NCBI GenBank assembly: GCA_963768975.1
Contig: CAVYKB010000019.1
Span: 1 to 64,000, forward strand
Direction: 5' to 3'
DNA from: CADCTB01 sp963768975
Lineage (GTDB): Bacteria > Actinomycetota > Acidimicrobiia > Acidimicrobiales > AC-14
DNA length: 64,000 nucleotides
The position numbers and the translations under genes were made by a program. The notes under the pieces were generated by a model, which did no database searches, was not told the origin of the DNA, and saw only the letters and a program-made list of their open reading frames with translations. Within the stretch, counting starts at the first letter, position 1; each line of letters opens with the position of its first letter. Below, one piece after another: positions 45,860 to 54,154 of this stretch.

Positions 45860-46207
45860 TCATGACCCTGCCGGGGGGTACACGCCGGTGAAGTGGTGGG
45901 AGATCTTGCCGTCGCGGAGCACCCAGGCGTCGAAGACCTTGGCCTGCCCGAAGTTGGTGTTGACAGTGGCCTCGAAGAACAGGCTGTCGTCGGTCTCCAC
46001 GAACTTGTCGGTGGACACGACCTCGAGCTTGCCCAGCATCTCCAGGTAGCCCTTGAAGTACTCCTTCAGCGCGGCGTTGCCGTGGATCTGGTTGTCGAAC
46101 GACACCAACGTGGCGTCGGCGGTGTACTGGTTGTCGATCAATCCCTCGACGTCGCCGGCCACCAGGTAGCTAATCTGCGCCTCGTAGAACTCGCGCTTGC
46201 CCGCCAT
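45860..46207 (-). CDS. NTF2-like (SnoaL-type) domain protein, short
   Basis: A 115-residue NTF2-fold protein. It reads REFYEAQISYLVAGDVEGLIDNQYTADATLVSFDNQIHGNAALKEYFKGYLEMLGKLEVV, then FFEATVNTNFGQAKVFDAWVLRDGKISHHFTGVYPP. It is shorter than its neighbours, lacks the GTHxG element and ends right after the last strand. It is divergent from the gene at 46272 across 64 bases. ATG 46207 is preceded by GAGGAGGCCC. Confidence 0.8.
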   Translation of the reverse strand: MAGKREFYEAQISYLVAGDVEGLIDNQYTADATLVSFDNQIHGNAALKEYFKGYLEMLGKLEVVSTDKFVETDDSLFFEATVNTNFGQAKVFDAWVLRDGKISHHFTGVYPPAGS

Positions 46208-46271
46208 GCAGGGCCTCCTCTTCCGCGGGAGCGCGGATCGTACCGCGCGTCATGAGATCTAGGCTCCACGA

Positions 46272-46673
46272 ATGCACAAGAACGAAGAGAACTTCCGCGC
46301 TGCGCTGGACCTTTTCAACAAGCGGGAGTACGAGGCGGCGGCGCAGTACTTCTCCGAAGATCTGGTCTGGCACTACCCGTGCCGCAACCCGCTGCAGGGC
46401 ACCTATCACGGGCGCGAGGGGCTCATCGACTTCTTCACCCGCCTCTACGACATGAGCAGCGGCGCGGTGAAGGCCGACACTCTGTGGATCCTCGCCGACG
46501 ACGAGCACGTCGTGCGGGCGGCCCGCATCCACTTCGAGCCCGGCGGCAAGCTCGTCGAGTGGTTCGGCGCCAGCGTGTGCGACGTCCGTCCCGACGGCCT
46601 CATCAACGAGGCATGGATCTACGAGGACGACGTCGAGGTGTCGAAGATCTTCGCAGCCATGGGCCACGGCTGA
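46272..46673 (+). CDS. NTF2-like (SnoaL-type) domain protein
   Basis: A 133-residue NTF2-fold protein: ENFRAALDLFNKREYEAAAQYFSEDLVWHYPCRNPLQGTYHGREGLIDFFTRLYDMS, then ARIHFEPGGKLVEWFGASVCDVRPDGLINEAWIYEDD. The VWHxPxxNPLxGxxxGxEG element places it with 40744 and 44002. It is monocistronic, ending six bases before the second copy of the long palindrome and facing the VOC gene. Confidence 0.82.
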   Translation: MHKNEENFRAALDLFNKREYEAAAQYFSEDLVWHYPCRNPLQGTYHGREGLIDFFTRLYDMSSGAVKADTLWILADDEHVVRAARIHFEPGGKLVEWFGASVCDVRPDGLINEAWIYEDDVEVSKIFAAMGHG

Positions 46674-46679
46674 GTGATC

Positions 46680-46722
46680 CTGGTTGCAGTTACCCGCGCA
46701 TACGACAGGTAAGTGCAACCAG
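46680..46722. repeat. 17-bp-arm palindrome, copy 2
   Basis: The left arm and the nine-base loop are identical to copy 1 (42937-42979). The right arm, CAGGTAAGTGCAACCAG, differs by two bases, leaving two mismatches in the stem. It too sits between convergent stops (46673 and 46728). Conservation of the loop, which a plain terminator would not need, suggests a shared origin of both copies. Confidence 0.88.
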
Positions 46723-46727
46723 AACGA

Positions 46728-47156
46728 TCAGTCGGGGAGCGCCGGCGGGGAGTCCTCGTCGATGTAGCCCTGGTTCAGCTCGACGATGTTGCCTTCCGGG
46801 TCGGCGATCCACGCCACCCGCATGCCGGGGATGAACTGGCTCATGTCAAGCGGGCCGAGCGTGATGCGGGCTTCGTCGCCCATCTCGGCCAGCTTCTCGT
46901 CGAGGTCGGAGACCAGGAATGCGAGGTGCCGGAACCCGGAGTAGTCGGGGCCGGCGCCTTCCACCTTGGGTGACGGCCTTTCCTCGGTGGAGGAGAACAG
47001 CTCCAGGTACACGCCGCCGGCCTGGATCATCACGACCTGGCCCTCTCCGGGCGCGTAGACCCGACCGCGCTTGAACCCGAAATGCTTGGTGTACCAGCGC
47101 TCCAAGGCGATGGGGTCGGTGCAGGACATGCCGACGTGGTGCAACACATATGCCAA
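46728..47156 (-). CDS. VOC-family (glyoxalase-like) protein
   Basis: A 142-residue vicinal-oxygen-chelate protein with two beta-alpha-beta-beta-beta modules: VLHHVGMSCTDPIALERWYTKHFGFKRG, then GFRHLAFLVSDLDEKLAEM and VAWIADPEGNIVELNQGY. His in LHHVG, His in FRHLAF and Glu in NIVELNQ are the expected metal ligands. The chosen start is TTG 47156, because TGAGGAG, overlapping the DJ-1/PfpI stop, sits at the right distance and homology begins there. It is the last gene of the ThDP-SnoaL-GMC-DJ1-VOC operon. Confidence 0.85.
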   Translation of the reverse strand: MAYVLHHVGMSCTDPIALERWYTKHFGFKRGRVYAPGEGQVVMIQAGGVYLELFSSTEERPSPKVEGAGPDYSGFRHLAFLVSDLDEKLAEMGDEARITLGPLDMSQFIPGMRVAWIADPEGNIVELNQGYIDEDSPPALPD

Positions 47157-47166
47157 CTGGGACTCC

Positions 47167-47739
47167 TCAGGTCTCGTCGCCGGCCAGGATGTCGATGATG
47201 CGCCGGGCGAACAAATGGCAGTGACCACCCGAACGCCCGGTGACGAGGTCGCCGTCGACCACGACGTCCTCGTCCACGTACTCCGCTCCCATGTTGATGG
47301 CGTCGCCGTGCAGGTTGTTGTGCACGACGACCCGCCGGCCCTTGATCAGGTCAGGCACCGGCGCCATCAGCCACATGCCGTGGCAGATGATCCCCTTGAT
47401 GACCGCCGGCTCGGCGAACGCCCGCTTCATGAACTCGGTGGCCGGCGGCAGCTTGGAGAAGTCGTCGGTGTAGCGCAACCGGTCCGACACCATGCCCGAC
47501 GGCACGATGACCGCGTCGTAGTCCTTCGGGTCGGCCTCCATGAAGCTCTCGTCGGCCTGGAACGGCTCCTTGAACTCATGCCCCGTGAAGGTGAGCGACG
47601 GCTGGCCCCACAGGTTGGTGAGGAAGTGGATCTCCGCACCCTCCTCGGGGAACCGGCGCTGGTAGTAGTGGATCTCGGGCTCATAGAAGTCGCTCTCGAT
47701 GAGGACGGCGACCTTCTTGCCCTCCAGACGCGGTTTCAC
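47167..47739 (-). CDS. DJ-1/PfpI-family protein
   Basis: A 190-residue class I glutamine-amidotransferase-like protein. The nucleophile elbow is VIKGIICHGMWLMAPVPDLIKGRRVVVHNN with the reactive Cys. The Glu before it is in VAVLIESDFYEPEIHYYQRRF, and DYDAVIVPSGMVSDRLR is the third motif. Members are glyoxalase III-like deglycases, peptidases or isocyanide hydratases. The GTG start overlaps the GMC oxidoreductase stop (GTGA). In this operon it may hydrate or detoxify an aldehyde made by the oxidoreductase (inference). Confidence 0.87.
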   Translation of the reverse strand: MKPRLEGKKVAVLIESDFYEPEIHYYQRRFPEEGAEIHFLTNLWGQPSLTFTGHEFKEPFQADESFMEADPKDYDAVIVPSGMVSDRLRYTDDFSKLPPATEFMKRAFAEPAVIKGIICHGMWLMAPVPDLIKGRRVVVHNNLHGDAINMGAEYVDEDVVVDGDLVTGRSGGHCHLFARRIIDILAGDET

Positions 47740-49259
47740 AGCCCGTAGTCCGCCTTGAGCATGTCGGACAGCCGCTCGGCGATCATCACGATGGCGGCGT
47801 GACAGTTGCCCGACGGGACCACGGGCATGACGCTGGCATCGGCGATGCGCAGGCCTTCGACGCCGCGCACCTTGAGCTGGGGGTCGACGACCGCCATCTC
47901 GTCGGAGCCCATCTTGCAGCTTCCGGACTGGTGGTGGTACGAGTCGGCCGCCGCAGTGACGAAGTCCCTCAGCGCGTCGGGGCCGCTGACGTCGGGGCCG
48001 GGGACGATCTCCTGCTTGACGTAGTTCGACATCGGCTCGGTGGCGAAGATCTGCCGCGCCACCTCGATGCCGTCGGCGAGGCGATCACGGTCTGCGGGGT
48101 CGCCGAGGTAGTTGGGGTTGACGAGCGGTAGGTCCTGGGGGTCGGCGCTGGCCAGGCGGATGGTGCCCCGTGACTTGGGCTGGACTACGCCGGGCAGGAT
48201 CACCACGGCGCCAGGAAGGCCGGGGACCACGTGCACGAACGCCACCTGGATGTCGGGTCCGACGTTGTCGGGGGTCGACTTGTAGAACAGCGCCACCTCG
48301 GAGGCGTTCTGCTTCGGCTCGGGAAGCTCTTCGGCGACCAGCTGGATGACCGGCACCAGCACGTGGTTGTGGAAGTTCTCGCCCACGCCGGCCAGGTTGA
48401 CCTTGACCTCTACGCCGACTTCCTGCAGGTGCCGGGCCGGGCCGATGCCGGAGAGCATCAGCAGCTTGGGCGACTCCAGGGCGCCGCCGCAGACGATGAC
48501 CTCTCGACGGGCCGTGTCGGTGACGGTCTGGCCGTCCTTGAGATACTCGACACCCGTGCAGCGGCCGTCGGTGAGCACCAGGCGGGAGGCGAAGGAGTTG
48601 GTGCTGATGGTGAGGTTCGGGCGGCTCATGGCCGGCTCCAGGTAGGCGGCGTAGGTGCCGACCCGCCGGCCGTCGCGCACGTTGATGTGGTGCCAGCCCA
48701 CGCCCTCCATGTCGGGGCCGTTGAAGTCGTCGGTGCGGGGGTAGCCGAGGGCGGCACACGCCTCGATGAACGCGGCCGACGCCGGGTTGGGCTCGTGCAG
48801 GCCGGCGTTGGTGAGCGGCAGGGGACCGCCCTTGCCGGCCGTGGGGTTGGTGTCGTCCTCCTGGTCCTCCTGCTTCTGGAACCAGGGGAGGCACTCGTCG
48901 TAGGTCCATCCCGGACAGCCGTTGGCAGCCCAGCCGTCGAAGTCGGACGTGTGACCCCGAATGTGCATCATGATGTAAAGGTCACTGCTGCCACCGAGGA
49001 GCTTGCCCCGGTGCTCGTCGGTCTGGCGACCGTTGCAGGACTCCTGAGGCGTGCTCTTGTAGTTCCAGTCCCACTCGGTGCCCCAGATCTTCCACCAGTC
49101 GGGGGCGTTGTGGACGATCTCCGGCACCTCGGCGCCGCCGGCTTCGAGCGCGAGCACCGTGACGTCGGGGTTCTCCGTCAGCCGGTTGGCCATAACGGAT
49201 CCGCCGGCGCCGGTGCCCACCACGATGAAGTCGTACTGTGCTCCCTCAGCGGCGGCCAC
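47736..49259 (-). CDS. GMC-family FAD oxidoreductase
   Basis: A 507-residue alcohol oxidase/dehydrogenase of the glucose-methanol-choline family. FAD motif: DFIVVGTGAGGSVMANRLTENPDVTVLALEAG. Second signature: REVIVCGGALESPKLLMLSGIGP. C-terminal active site: SYHHQSGSCKMG with the catalytic His, then IADASVMPVVPSGNCHAAIVMIAERL. The second catalytic position is His within GNCHAA, where choline dehydrogenases have Asn and a following Pro. The GTG start is one base after the upstream SnoaL stop. Its alcohol substrate may be the entry compound of the locus. Confidence 0.92.
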   Translation of the reverse strand: MAAAEGAQYDFIVVGTGAGGSVMANRLTENPDVTVLALEAGGAEVPEIVHNAPDWWKIWGTEWDWNYKSTPQESCNGRQTDEHRGKLLGGSSDLYIMMHIRGHTSDFDGWAANGCPGWTYDECLPWFQKQEDQEDDTNPTAGKGGPLPLTNAGLHEPNPASAAFIEACAALGYPRTDDFNGPDMEGVGWHHINVRDGRRVGTYAAYLEPAMSRPNLTISTNSFASRLVLTDGRCTGVEYLKDGQTVTDTARREVIVCGGALESPKLLMLSGIGPARHLQEVGVEVKVNLAGVGENFHNHVLVPVIQLVAEELPEPKQNASEVALFYKSTPDNVGPDIQVAFVHVVPGLPGAVVILPGVVQPKSRGTIRLASADPQDLPLVNPNYLGDPADRDRLADGIEVARQIFATEPMSNYVKQEIVPGPDVSGPDALRDFVTAAADSYHHQSGSCKMGSDEMAVVDPQLKVRGVEGLRIADASVMPVVPSGNCHAAIVMIAERLSDMLKADYGL

Positions 49260-49260
49260 T

Positions 49261-50094
49261 TCAGTTCTCGAACTTCTGCTCGGTCATCGGCTTGAACGGC
49301 ACGGTGTCGTGGATCGTCCGCATGTAGGTGATCTTGCCGTCCTTCACCTGGAAGTAGTTGGCCCCGATGGCGCTGATGGGCACGCCGGCGGCGTTGGCGG
49401 ACTCGTTCTGCCAGATCACCGCCGCGTGCTCGCCCTGCACGATGATCTGCTGGGGGTGCATCAGGAACTTCGAATACACCTTCCGGAAATGGTCGCCGAT
49501 GCCGAGGAGGTTCGACTTCCCCTCGACGTGGCCGTCGATCTGCTCGTCGACCACCAGGTCGTCGTCCATCAGTGTGAGCCAGCCGTCCCAGTCGCCGGCG
49601 TTCACGTAGGAGTAGTACTGGCCGATGATCTCCCGGGCCAGCACGGGGAGGTTCGACGAGCCCTCCATGGCCACGAAGGTGTCGACGCCGTAGACCTGGA
49701 TCACCGGCTGGCCGGTGGTGGCCGACCGGCGCACCTCATGGGTCTGGCCGGCGTCGAAGCCGATCCACTGGCTCTTGGCCGCCGGCGGGATCCAGACCTT
49801 GGCCTGCCAGTTGAGGTCGATCTTCACCTCGGCGGACTGGCCGTCGTCGGCGATGGTGACGTCGTGCCGCGTGATCTCGTGGACCTCGTCGAAGAAGGTG
49901 TTCACGATCCGGTCGTACCAGTCGCGGAAGGCGTCTATACCCCGCACCGTGGCCTCGGGGAACCGCATCTCCGCGTCCTCGGCCACGCAGGCGGCGACGT
50001 CCTCCATCGGCGCGTGGGTGTCGAGAAGGTCGAGGTACCACCGCTCCATGAACCGCTTGACCTCTTCTTCGGTCAGCGGTGCCAGATCCGCCAT
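49261..50094 (-). CDS. Two-domain NTF2-like protein
   Basis: A 277-residue protein of two NTF2-fold domains. The first has EEEVKRFMERWYLDLLDTHAPMEDVAACVAEDAEMRFPEATVRGIDAFRDWY. The second has REIIGQYYSYVNAGDWDGWLTLMDDDLVVDEQIDGHVEGKSNLLGIGDHFRKVYSKF. It has no ester-cyclase GTHxG strand and is only distantly like the other two-domain genes here. It lies 30 bases after the ThDP enzyme gene and one base before the GMC gene, in the middle of a tight operon. Confidence 0.82.
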   Translation of the reverse strand: MADLAPLTEEEVKRFMERWYLDLLDTHAPMEDVAACVAEDAEMRFPEATVRGIDAFRDWYDRIVNTFFDEVHEITRHDVTIADDGQSAEVKIDLNWQAKVWIPPAAKSQWIGFDAGQTHEVRRSATTGQPVIQVYGVDTFVAMEGSSNLPVLAREIIGQYYSYVNAGDWDGWLTLMDDDLVVDEQIDGHVEGKSNLLGIGDHFRKVYSKFLMHPQQIIVQGEHAAVIWQNESANAAGVPISAIGANYFQVKDGKITYMRTIHDTVPFKPMTEQKFEN

Positions 50095-50124
50095 TGGATC
50101 CTCCTGTTCGGTTGTAGTGACGAC

Positions 50125-51834
50125 TTAGGCTTTATCGGCGCCGGCGATTGTGCGGGTGCCCTTGACCTGGTTGGCGATGACCAGGTCGATGAGGAACGGC
50201 CCATCGTGTGCGAGGGCCTTCTCGATCGCCGGGGCGATCTGATCGGGCGTCTCGACCCGGACCGCCTCCACGCCGAGAGACTGGGCCAGATCGGCGAACT
50301 TGATGTCCGGCTCGTTGAGGCTGAAGCCCACCGGGAAGCTGTGCTCGGGGATCTCCCGCTCTTCCCAGTACTCCTGGATGTTGAGCTTCAGGAGCTCGTA
50401 GCTGTGGTTGTTGCACACGACGAACTTGGCCGCGACGCCGTACTTCGCCGCGGTCCACAGCGCCTGGATCGTGTACATGCTGCCGCCGTCGCCGGTGAAC
50501 CCGAACACGACCTTGTCAGGGTTGGCGATCTTGATCCCGATCGCGCCGGGGATGCCCACGCCGAGGGAGCCACCGCGGGTGAGGAAGTAGGTGCCGGGCG
50601 ACGTGGGCGTGATGTAGCGGGTGAGCTCGGGCGACGTCGTGAGCGCCTCGTCGAAGACGATGGCATCGGGCGGCAGGTGCTTGGCCAGCTCCTCCGCGAA
50701 CTGCGAAGCGTGCAGCGGCAACGCGTCGTGGAAGGACCGGTCGCGCGCCCGACCGGCCTCGAGCTCGTCCCGCTTGGCCGTGGCCATGGCCTCGCCCCGG
50801 CTGGCGGCGGCGGCTTTCTGCCCATCGTCCATCATTCCTTCGAGGGAGTCGGCCAACGCGGCCAGGGTCAGCTTGGGGTCGGCGACGAAGCCCATGGTGA
50901 CCGGGAAGTTCTTGGCGATCTCGTGGGCGTCAAGGTCGACGTGCACCACGGGAACGCCGGGGCCGAATACGCCCGACAGCTCCGGGAACACCTCCGGGAA
51001 GACGTAGGTGCCGCAGATCAGCACCGCGTCCGCCGGCGAGACGATGCCCTTGCTGTGGTCGCCGAACATGTGGCCGAGCATCCCCTTGAACTGGGGATGG
51101 GTGTGGTCCATGTTCACCTCGGACCAGTCGGCGCCCCAGACCTCGGCGCCCCACAGCTCGGCCAGGCGGGTGAGCTCGGGCTGGGCGTCGGAGAACGCCA
51201 CGCCGTCGCCGGCGATGATCATCGGCCGCGTGGCGCCCACCAGGTGCTTGGCCGCCCGGTCCACCTCGGTGGCGGGCGGGGCGGAGCGGAACTCGAGGAA
51301 CGAGGTGGGGACGATCTCTTCGTCGTTGGGCGCGTCCAGCACGTCCATGGGAAGGGAGACGAACACCGGCCCCATGGGCGGCGTCGCGGCTTCCTTCATG
51401 GCCCGGCGCAGGACACGCAGGAGCGAACCGGGGTCGACCACGCGGGTCGACCACTTGACGACCGGTGCGGCCATGTCGACGAGGTCGGCCCACATCTGGG
51501 CCTCCATGGCGTCGTAGCGAACCCCCGACTCGCCGGCGATGACCACCAGGGGAGCGTGGCCCCGCTTGGCCTGGTACATCATCCCGATCCCGTTGCCGAG
51601 GCCCACACCGCTATGGAGCTGGACGATGGTCGGCTTGCGGGTGCTGCGGGCGTACCCGTCGGCAATGCCGACGACCACCGCCTCCTGGAGGGCGAGGATG
51701 TACTCGACGTCGGGGTAGTCCTCGAGCGCGTCGAGGAAGCCCTGCTCGACCGTGCCCGGGTTGCCGAACATGTGGGTGACGCCGTCCGCCATGAACTGCT
51801 CGATCATGGCGAAGCGACCGGTCTTGGCAGCCAC
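50125..51834 (-). CDS. ThDP-dependent enzyme (benzoylformate decarboxylase/acetolactate-synthase-like)
   Basis: A 569-residue enzyme with all three ThDP domains. The N-terminal PYR domain has THMFGNPGTVEQGFLDAL and YILALQEAVVVGIADGYARSTRKPTIVQLHSGVGLGNG, with the essential Glu. The middle domain includes RPMIIAGDGVAFSDAQPELTRLAE. The ThDP site is VVFGFTGDGGSMYTIQALWTAAKYGVAAKFVVCNN. It could decarboxylate a 2-oxo acid or perform carboligation. It starts with GTG at 51834 without a clear Shine-Dalgarno, two bases after the stop of a 15-codon frame, so its translation may depend on that frame. Confidence 0.9.
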   Translation of the reverse strand: MAAKTGRFAMIEQFMADGVTHMFGNPGTVEQGFLDALEDYPDVEYILALQEAVVVGIADGYARSTRKPTIVQLHSGVGLGNGIGMMYQAKRGHAPLVVIAGESGVRYDAMEAQMWADLVDMAAPVVKWSTRVVDPGSLLRVLRRAMKEAATPPMGPVFVSLPMDVLDAPNDEEIVPTSFLEFRSAPPATEVDRAAKHLVGATRPMIIAGDGVAFSDAQPELTRLAELWGAEVWGADWSEVNMDHTHPQFKGMLGHMFGDHSKGIVSPADAVLICGTYVFPEVFPELSGVFGPGVPVVHVDLDAHEIAKNFPVTMGFVADPKLTLAALADSLEGMMDDGQKAAAASRGEAMATAKRDELEAGRARDRSFHDALPLHASQFAEELAKHLPPDAIVFDEALTTSPELTRYITPTSPGTYFLTRGGSLGVGIPGAIGIKIANPDKVVFGFTGDGGSMYTIQALWTAAKYGVAAKFVVCNNHSYELLKLNIQEYWEEREIPEHSFPVGFSLNEPDIKFADLAQSLGVEAVRVETPDQIAPAIEKALAHDGPFLIDLVIANQVKGTRTIAGADKA

Positions 51835-51836
51835 CG

Positions 51837-51884
51837 CTAGATGTCTTCGGAGTGGAACGGGACGATCAGGATCTTCTTGTCCAT
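51837..51884 (-). CDS. Possible 15-codon leader peptide before the ThDP gene
   Basis: ATG 51884 follows AGAGGGG at a good distance and opens a 15-residue frame (MDKKILIVPFHSEDI) that stops two bases before the GTG of the ThDP enzyme. The downstream gene lacks its own ribosome site, so this leader may supply it. The peptide has four Ile, one Leu and one Val, but there is no room for an attenuator hairpin between stop and start. Expression is unproven. Confidence 0.45.
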   Translation of the reverse strand: MDKKILIVPFHSEDI

Positions 51885-52021
51885 CCAGAACCCCTCTCGT
51901 GATTGCTCGGTCCGTTCGAGGCAGGACGCCCGTTCACGTCCCCGCCCGGTGCGATAGTAAACCCTTCGTCGGGGGTCCGCGACGGGCGGTCCCGTGGTCG
52001 GCGAAACGTTGGGCGGAGTCC

Positions 52022-52999
52022 TCAGCGCCCGAGCTGGTCCATGAACGCCGCCGGCCACGCCTCGCCGGCGGCGACGCCCTTGGGGGCGATCTCGTCGATC
52101 CGGGCCAGCTCGTCGGCCGTCAGTTCGACGTCGAGGGCGCCGAGGTTCGAGCGCAGGTTCGCCTCACGCCGCGTGCCGAAGATGGCGACGATGCTCGGGC
52201 TGCGGGCGAGGATCCACGCCAGGGCCAGCTGGGCCGGCTCGACCCCCTTCTCGGCCGCCACAGCGGTGACGTGGTCGACCAGGTCGAGGTTGCGCTGGAA
52301 GTTCTCGCCTTGGAACCGGGGCGATACCCGCCGGAAGTCGCCCGGCGGCAGATCCTCGAACCGGCGGACCTTCCCGGTGAGCATGCCCCGCCCTAAGGGG
52401 CTGTAGGCCATGAAGCCCACCCCCAGCTCCTCGCACGCCGGCAGCACCTCGTCCTCGGGGTCGCGGTGCCAGAGGGAGTACTCGGACTGCACGGCGGCGA
52501 TGGGGTGGACGGCGTGGGCCCGGCGCAAGGTGGCGGCCGATACCTCGCACAGGCCGATGTGGCGGGTCTTTCCCTCAGCCACCAGCTCGCCCATGGCCCC
52601 CACGGTCTGCTCGATGGGCGTGTTGAGGTCGACCCGGTGCTGGAAGTAGACGTCGACGTGGTCGGTCTGCAGGCGCCGGAGGCTGGCTTCGAGCGAGTGC
52701 TTGACGTTGGCCGGGCTGCCGTCCTCACCCATGACGCCGTTGCGGAACGTGAGACCGAACTTGGTGGTCACCACCGCTTCGTCACGGCGGCCGGCGAGGG
52801 CCCGGCCGAGGACTTCCTCGCTGTGGCCGCCGCCGTAGGCCTCTGCGTTGTCGAGGAGGGTGACGCCGGCGTCGAGGGCGGCGCGGATGGTGGCCACCGA
52901 CTCCTCGTCGTCGGCCGGGCCGTACACCCCGGACATCCCCATGAGCCCGAGGCCGAGCGCCGTGACCTCGAGCCCGTCACCCAGGCCGCGAATCTCCAT
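52022..52999 (-). CDS. Aldo/keto reductase
   Basis: A 325-residue NADPH-dependent AKR of the YakC/AKR13 type. The catalytic tetrad is visible: Asp and Tyr in TLLDNAEAYGGGHSEEVLG, Lys in AVVTTKFGL and His in VDVYFQHRVD. The NADPH region is SPSIVAIFGTRREANLRSN. It is separated from the ThDP operon by 138 bases, so it may have its own promoter, and is divergent from mca. Probable role: reduction of aldehydes or ketones from the neighbouring pathway or from oxidative damage. Confidence 0.93.
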   Translation of the reverse strand: MEIRGLGDGLEVTALGLGLMGMSGVYGPADDEESVATIRAALDAGVTLLDNAEAYGGGHSEEVLGRALAGRRDEAVVTTKFGLTFRNGVMGEDGSPANVKHSLEASLRRLQTDHVDVYFQHRVDLNTPIEQTVGAMGELVAEGKTRHIGLCEVSAATLRRAHAVHPIAAVQSEYSLWHRDPEDEVLPACEELGVGFMAYSPLGRGMLTGKVRRFEDLPPGDFRRVSPRFQGENFQRNLDLVDHVTAVAAEKGVEPAQLALAWILARSPSIVAIFGTRREANLRSNLGALDVELTADELARIDEIAPKGVAAGEAWPAAFMDQLGR

Positions 53000-53159
53000 G
53001 GGCGGATGCTAAGACACCCGGCGTGCTTTCTCTGGCTTACCCGGTACCGGTTCTCCTAACGGCCAGACTCTCCAGGCCCTCGTCGACTATCTGCTTGCGC
53101 CCGCCGGATTCTGGGCCATTCGGCTGAGGATGCCGACGACGGCAGGTAGCTTGAAAGAG

Positions 53160-54047
53160 ATGAGTGACCAGCGGCTGACGCTGCTGACCGTGCACGCCCA
53201 CCCCGACGACGAGTCGTCGAAGGGGGCGGCGACGGTCCACCACTACGCCCGAGAGGGTGTGCGGTGCGTGCTGGTCTGCTGCACTGGCGGGGAGGAGGGC
53301 GACATCCTCAACCCGGCGATGGACCGGCCCGAGGTGCGGGAGAACCTCCACCAGATCCGCATGGAGGAGCTGCGCCGCGCCACCGAGATCATCGGCTACC
53401 ACGAGGTGGAGATGCTCGGGTACCGGGACTCGGGGATGGCGGGAAGCCCGTCCAACGCCAACCCGGAGTGCTTCGCCTGCGCGCCGGAGGAGGAGGCGGT
53501 GGGCCGGCTGGTCGAGATCATCCGTCGGGAGCGCCCGCAGGTCATCGTCACCTATCCCGACGACCAGCAGGGCTACCCCCACCCCGACCACCTGCGGGTC
53601 CACGACATCAGCGTGCTGGCCTTCGACGCCGCCGGCGATCCCGACGCCTTCCTCGAGGCCGGCGAGCCCTGGCAGCCGCTGAAGCTGTATTACAGCGCCT
53701 GGGCCAAGGCCCGCATGGTGGCGATCCACGAGAAGTTCCTCGAGCTGGGCATGGAGTCGCCGTTCCAGGAGAAGTGGTTCGAGCGGCCGGGCCTTGACGA
53801 GCGGATCACGACCAAGATCGACGTGAGCGCCGGCGACGACATCCGCAAGGAAGCGCTGCTGGCCCACGCCACCCAGATCGACCCCAACTCGCCGTTCTGG
53901 TTCGGCCTGCCGCCGGAGGTCATCGCCGTCTATCCCTGGGACGACTACATCCTGGCTCGCTCGCTGGTGGAGACGCCGGCGTACTTCCCCGAGGACGACC
54001 TGTTCGCCGGCATCCGCGTGAGAGTCCAGCCCGAACTCGGTCGCTAG
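53160..54047 (+). CDS. mca: Mycothiol S-conjugate amidase
   Basis: A 295-residue zinc amidase that cleaves mycothiol conjugates in electrophile detoxification. The metal site is TVHAHPDDESSKGAATVHHY with the AHPDDE motif, and the third ligand His lies in YPDDQQGYPHPDHLRVHD. The WFERPG and PWDDYILARSLV regions are typical of Mca rather than MshB. ATG 53160 has GAAAGAG before it; an in-frame ATG at 53130 is less likely. Its presence implies a mycothiol-producing actinobacterium and fits a locus that handles reactive intermediates. Confidence 0.93.
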   Translation: MSDQRLTLLTVHAHPDDESSKGAATVHHYAREGVRCVLVCCTGGEEGDILNPAMDRPEVRENLHQIRMEELRRATEIIGYHEVEMLGYRDSGMAGSPSNANPECFACAPEEEAVGRLVEIIRRERPQVIVTYPDDQQGYPHPDHLRVHDISVLAFDAAGDPDAFLEAGEPWQPLKLYYSAWAKARMVAIHEKFLELGMESPFQEKWFERPGLDERITTKIDVSAGDDIRKEALLAHATQIDPNSPFWFGLPPEVIAVYPWDDYILARSLVETPAYFPEDDLFAGIRVRVQPELGR

Positions 54048-54154
54048 CCCGCCGCTGGCGGGACGTGCCACTAGCCTCCGGGACAACGGCCCCGGGTGGG
54101 GCAGGGGCCCCACCCTTGGGGAGGAGGCGGCGAGATGCCGCCGGGAAGGAAACA

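Noticed and set aside
49078..51840. 920-codon plus-strand frame opposite the GMC, NTF2 and ThDP genes
   Set aside because: It spans three genes with good family motifs and tight operon spacing, and has no independent support.
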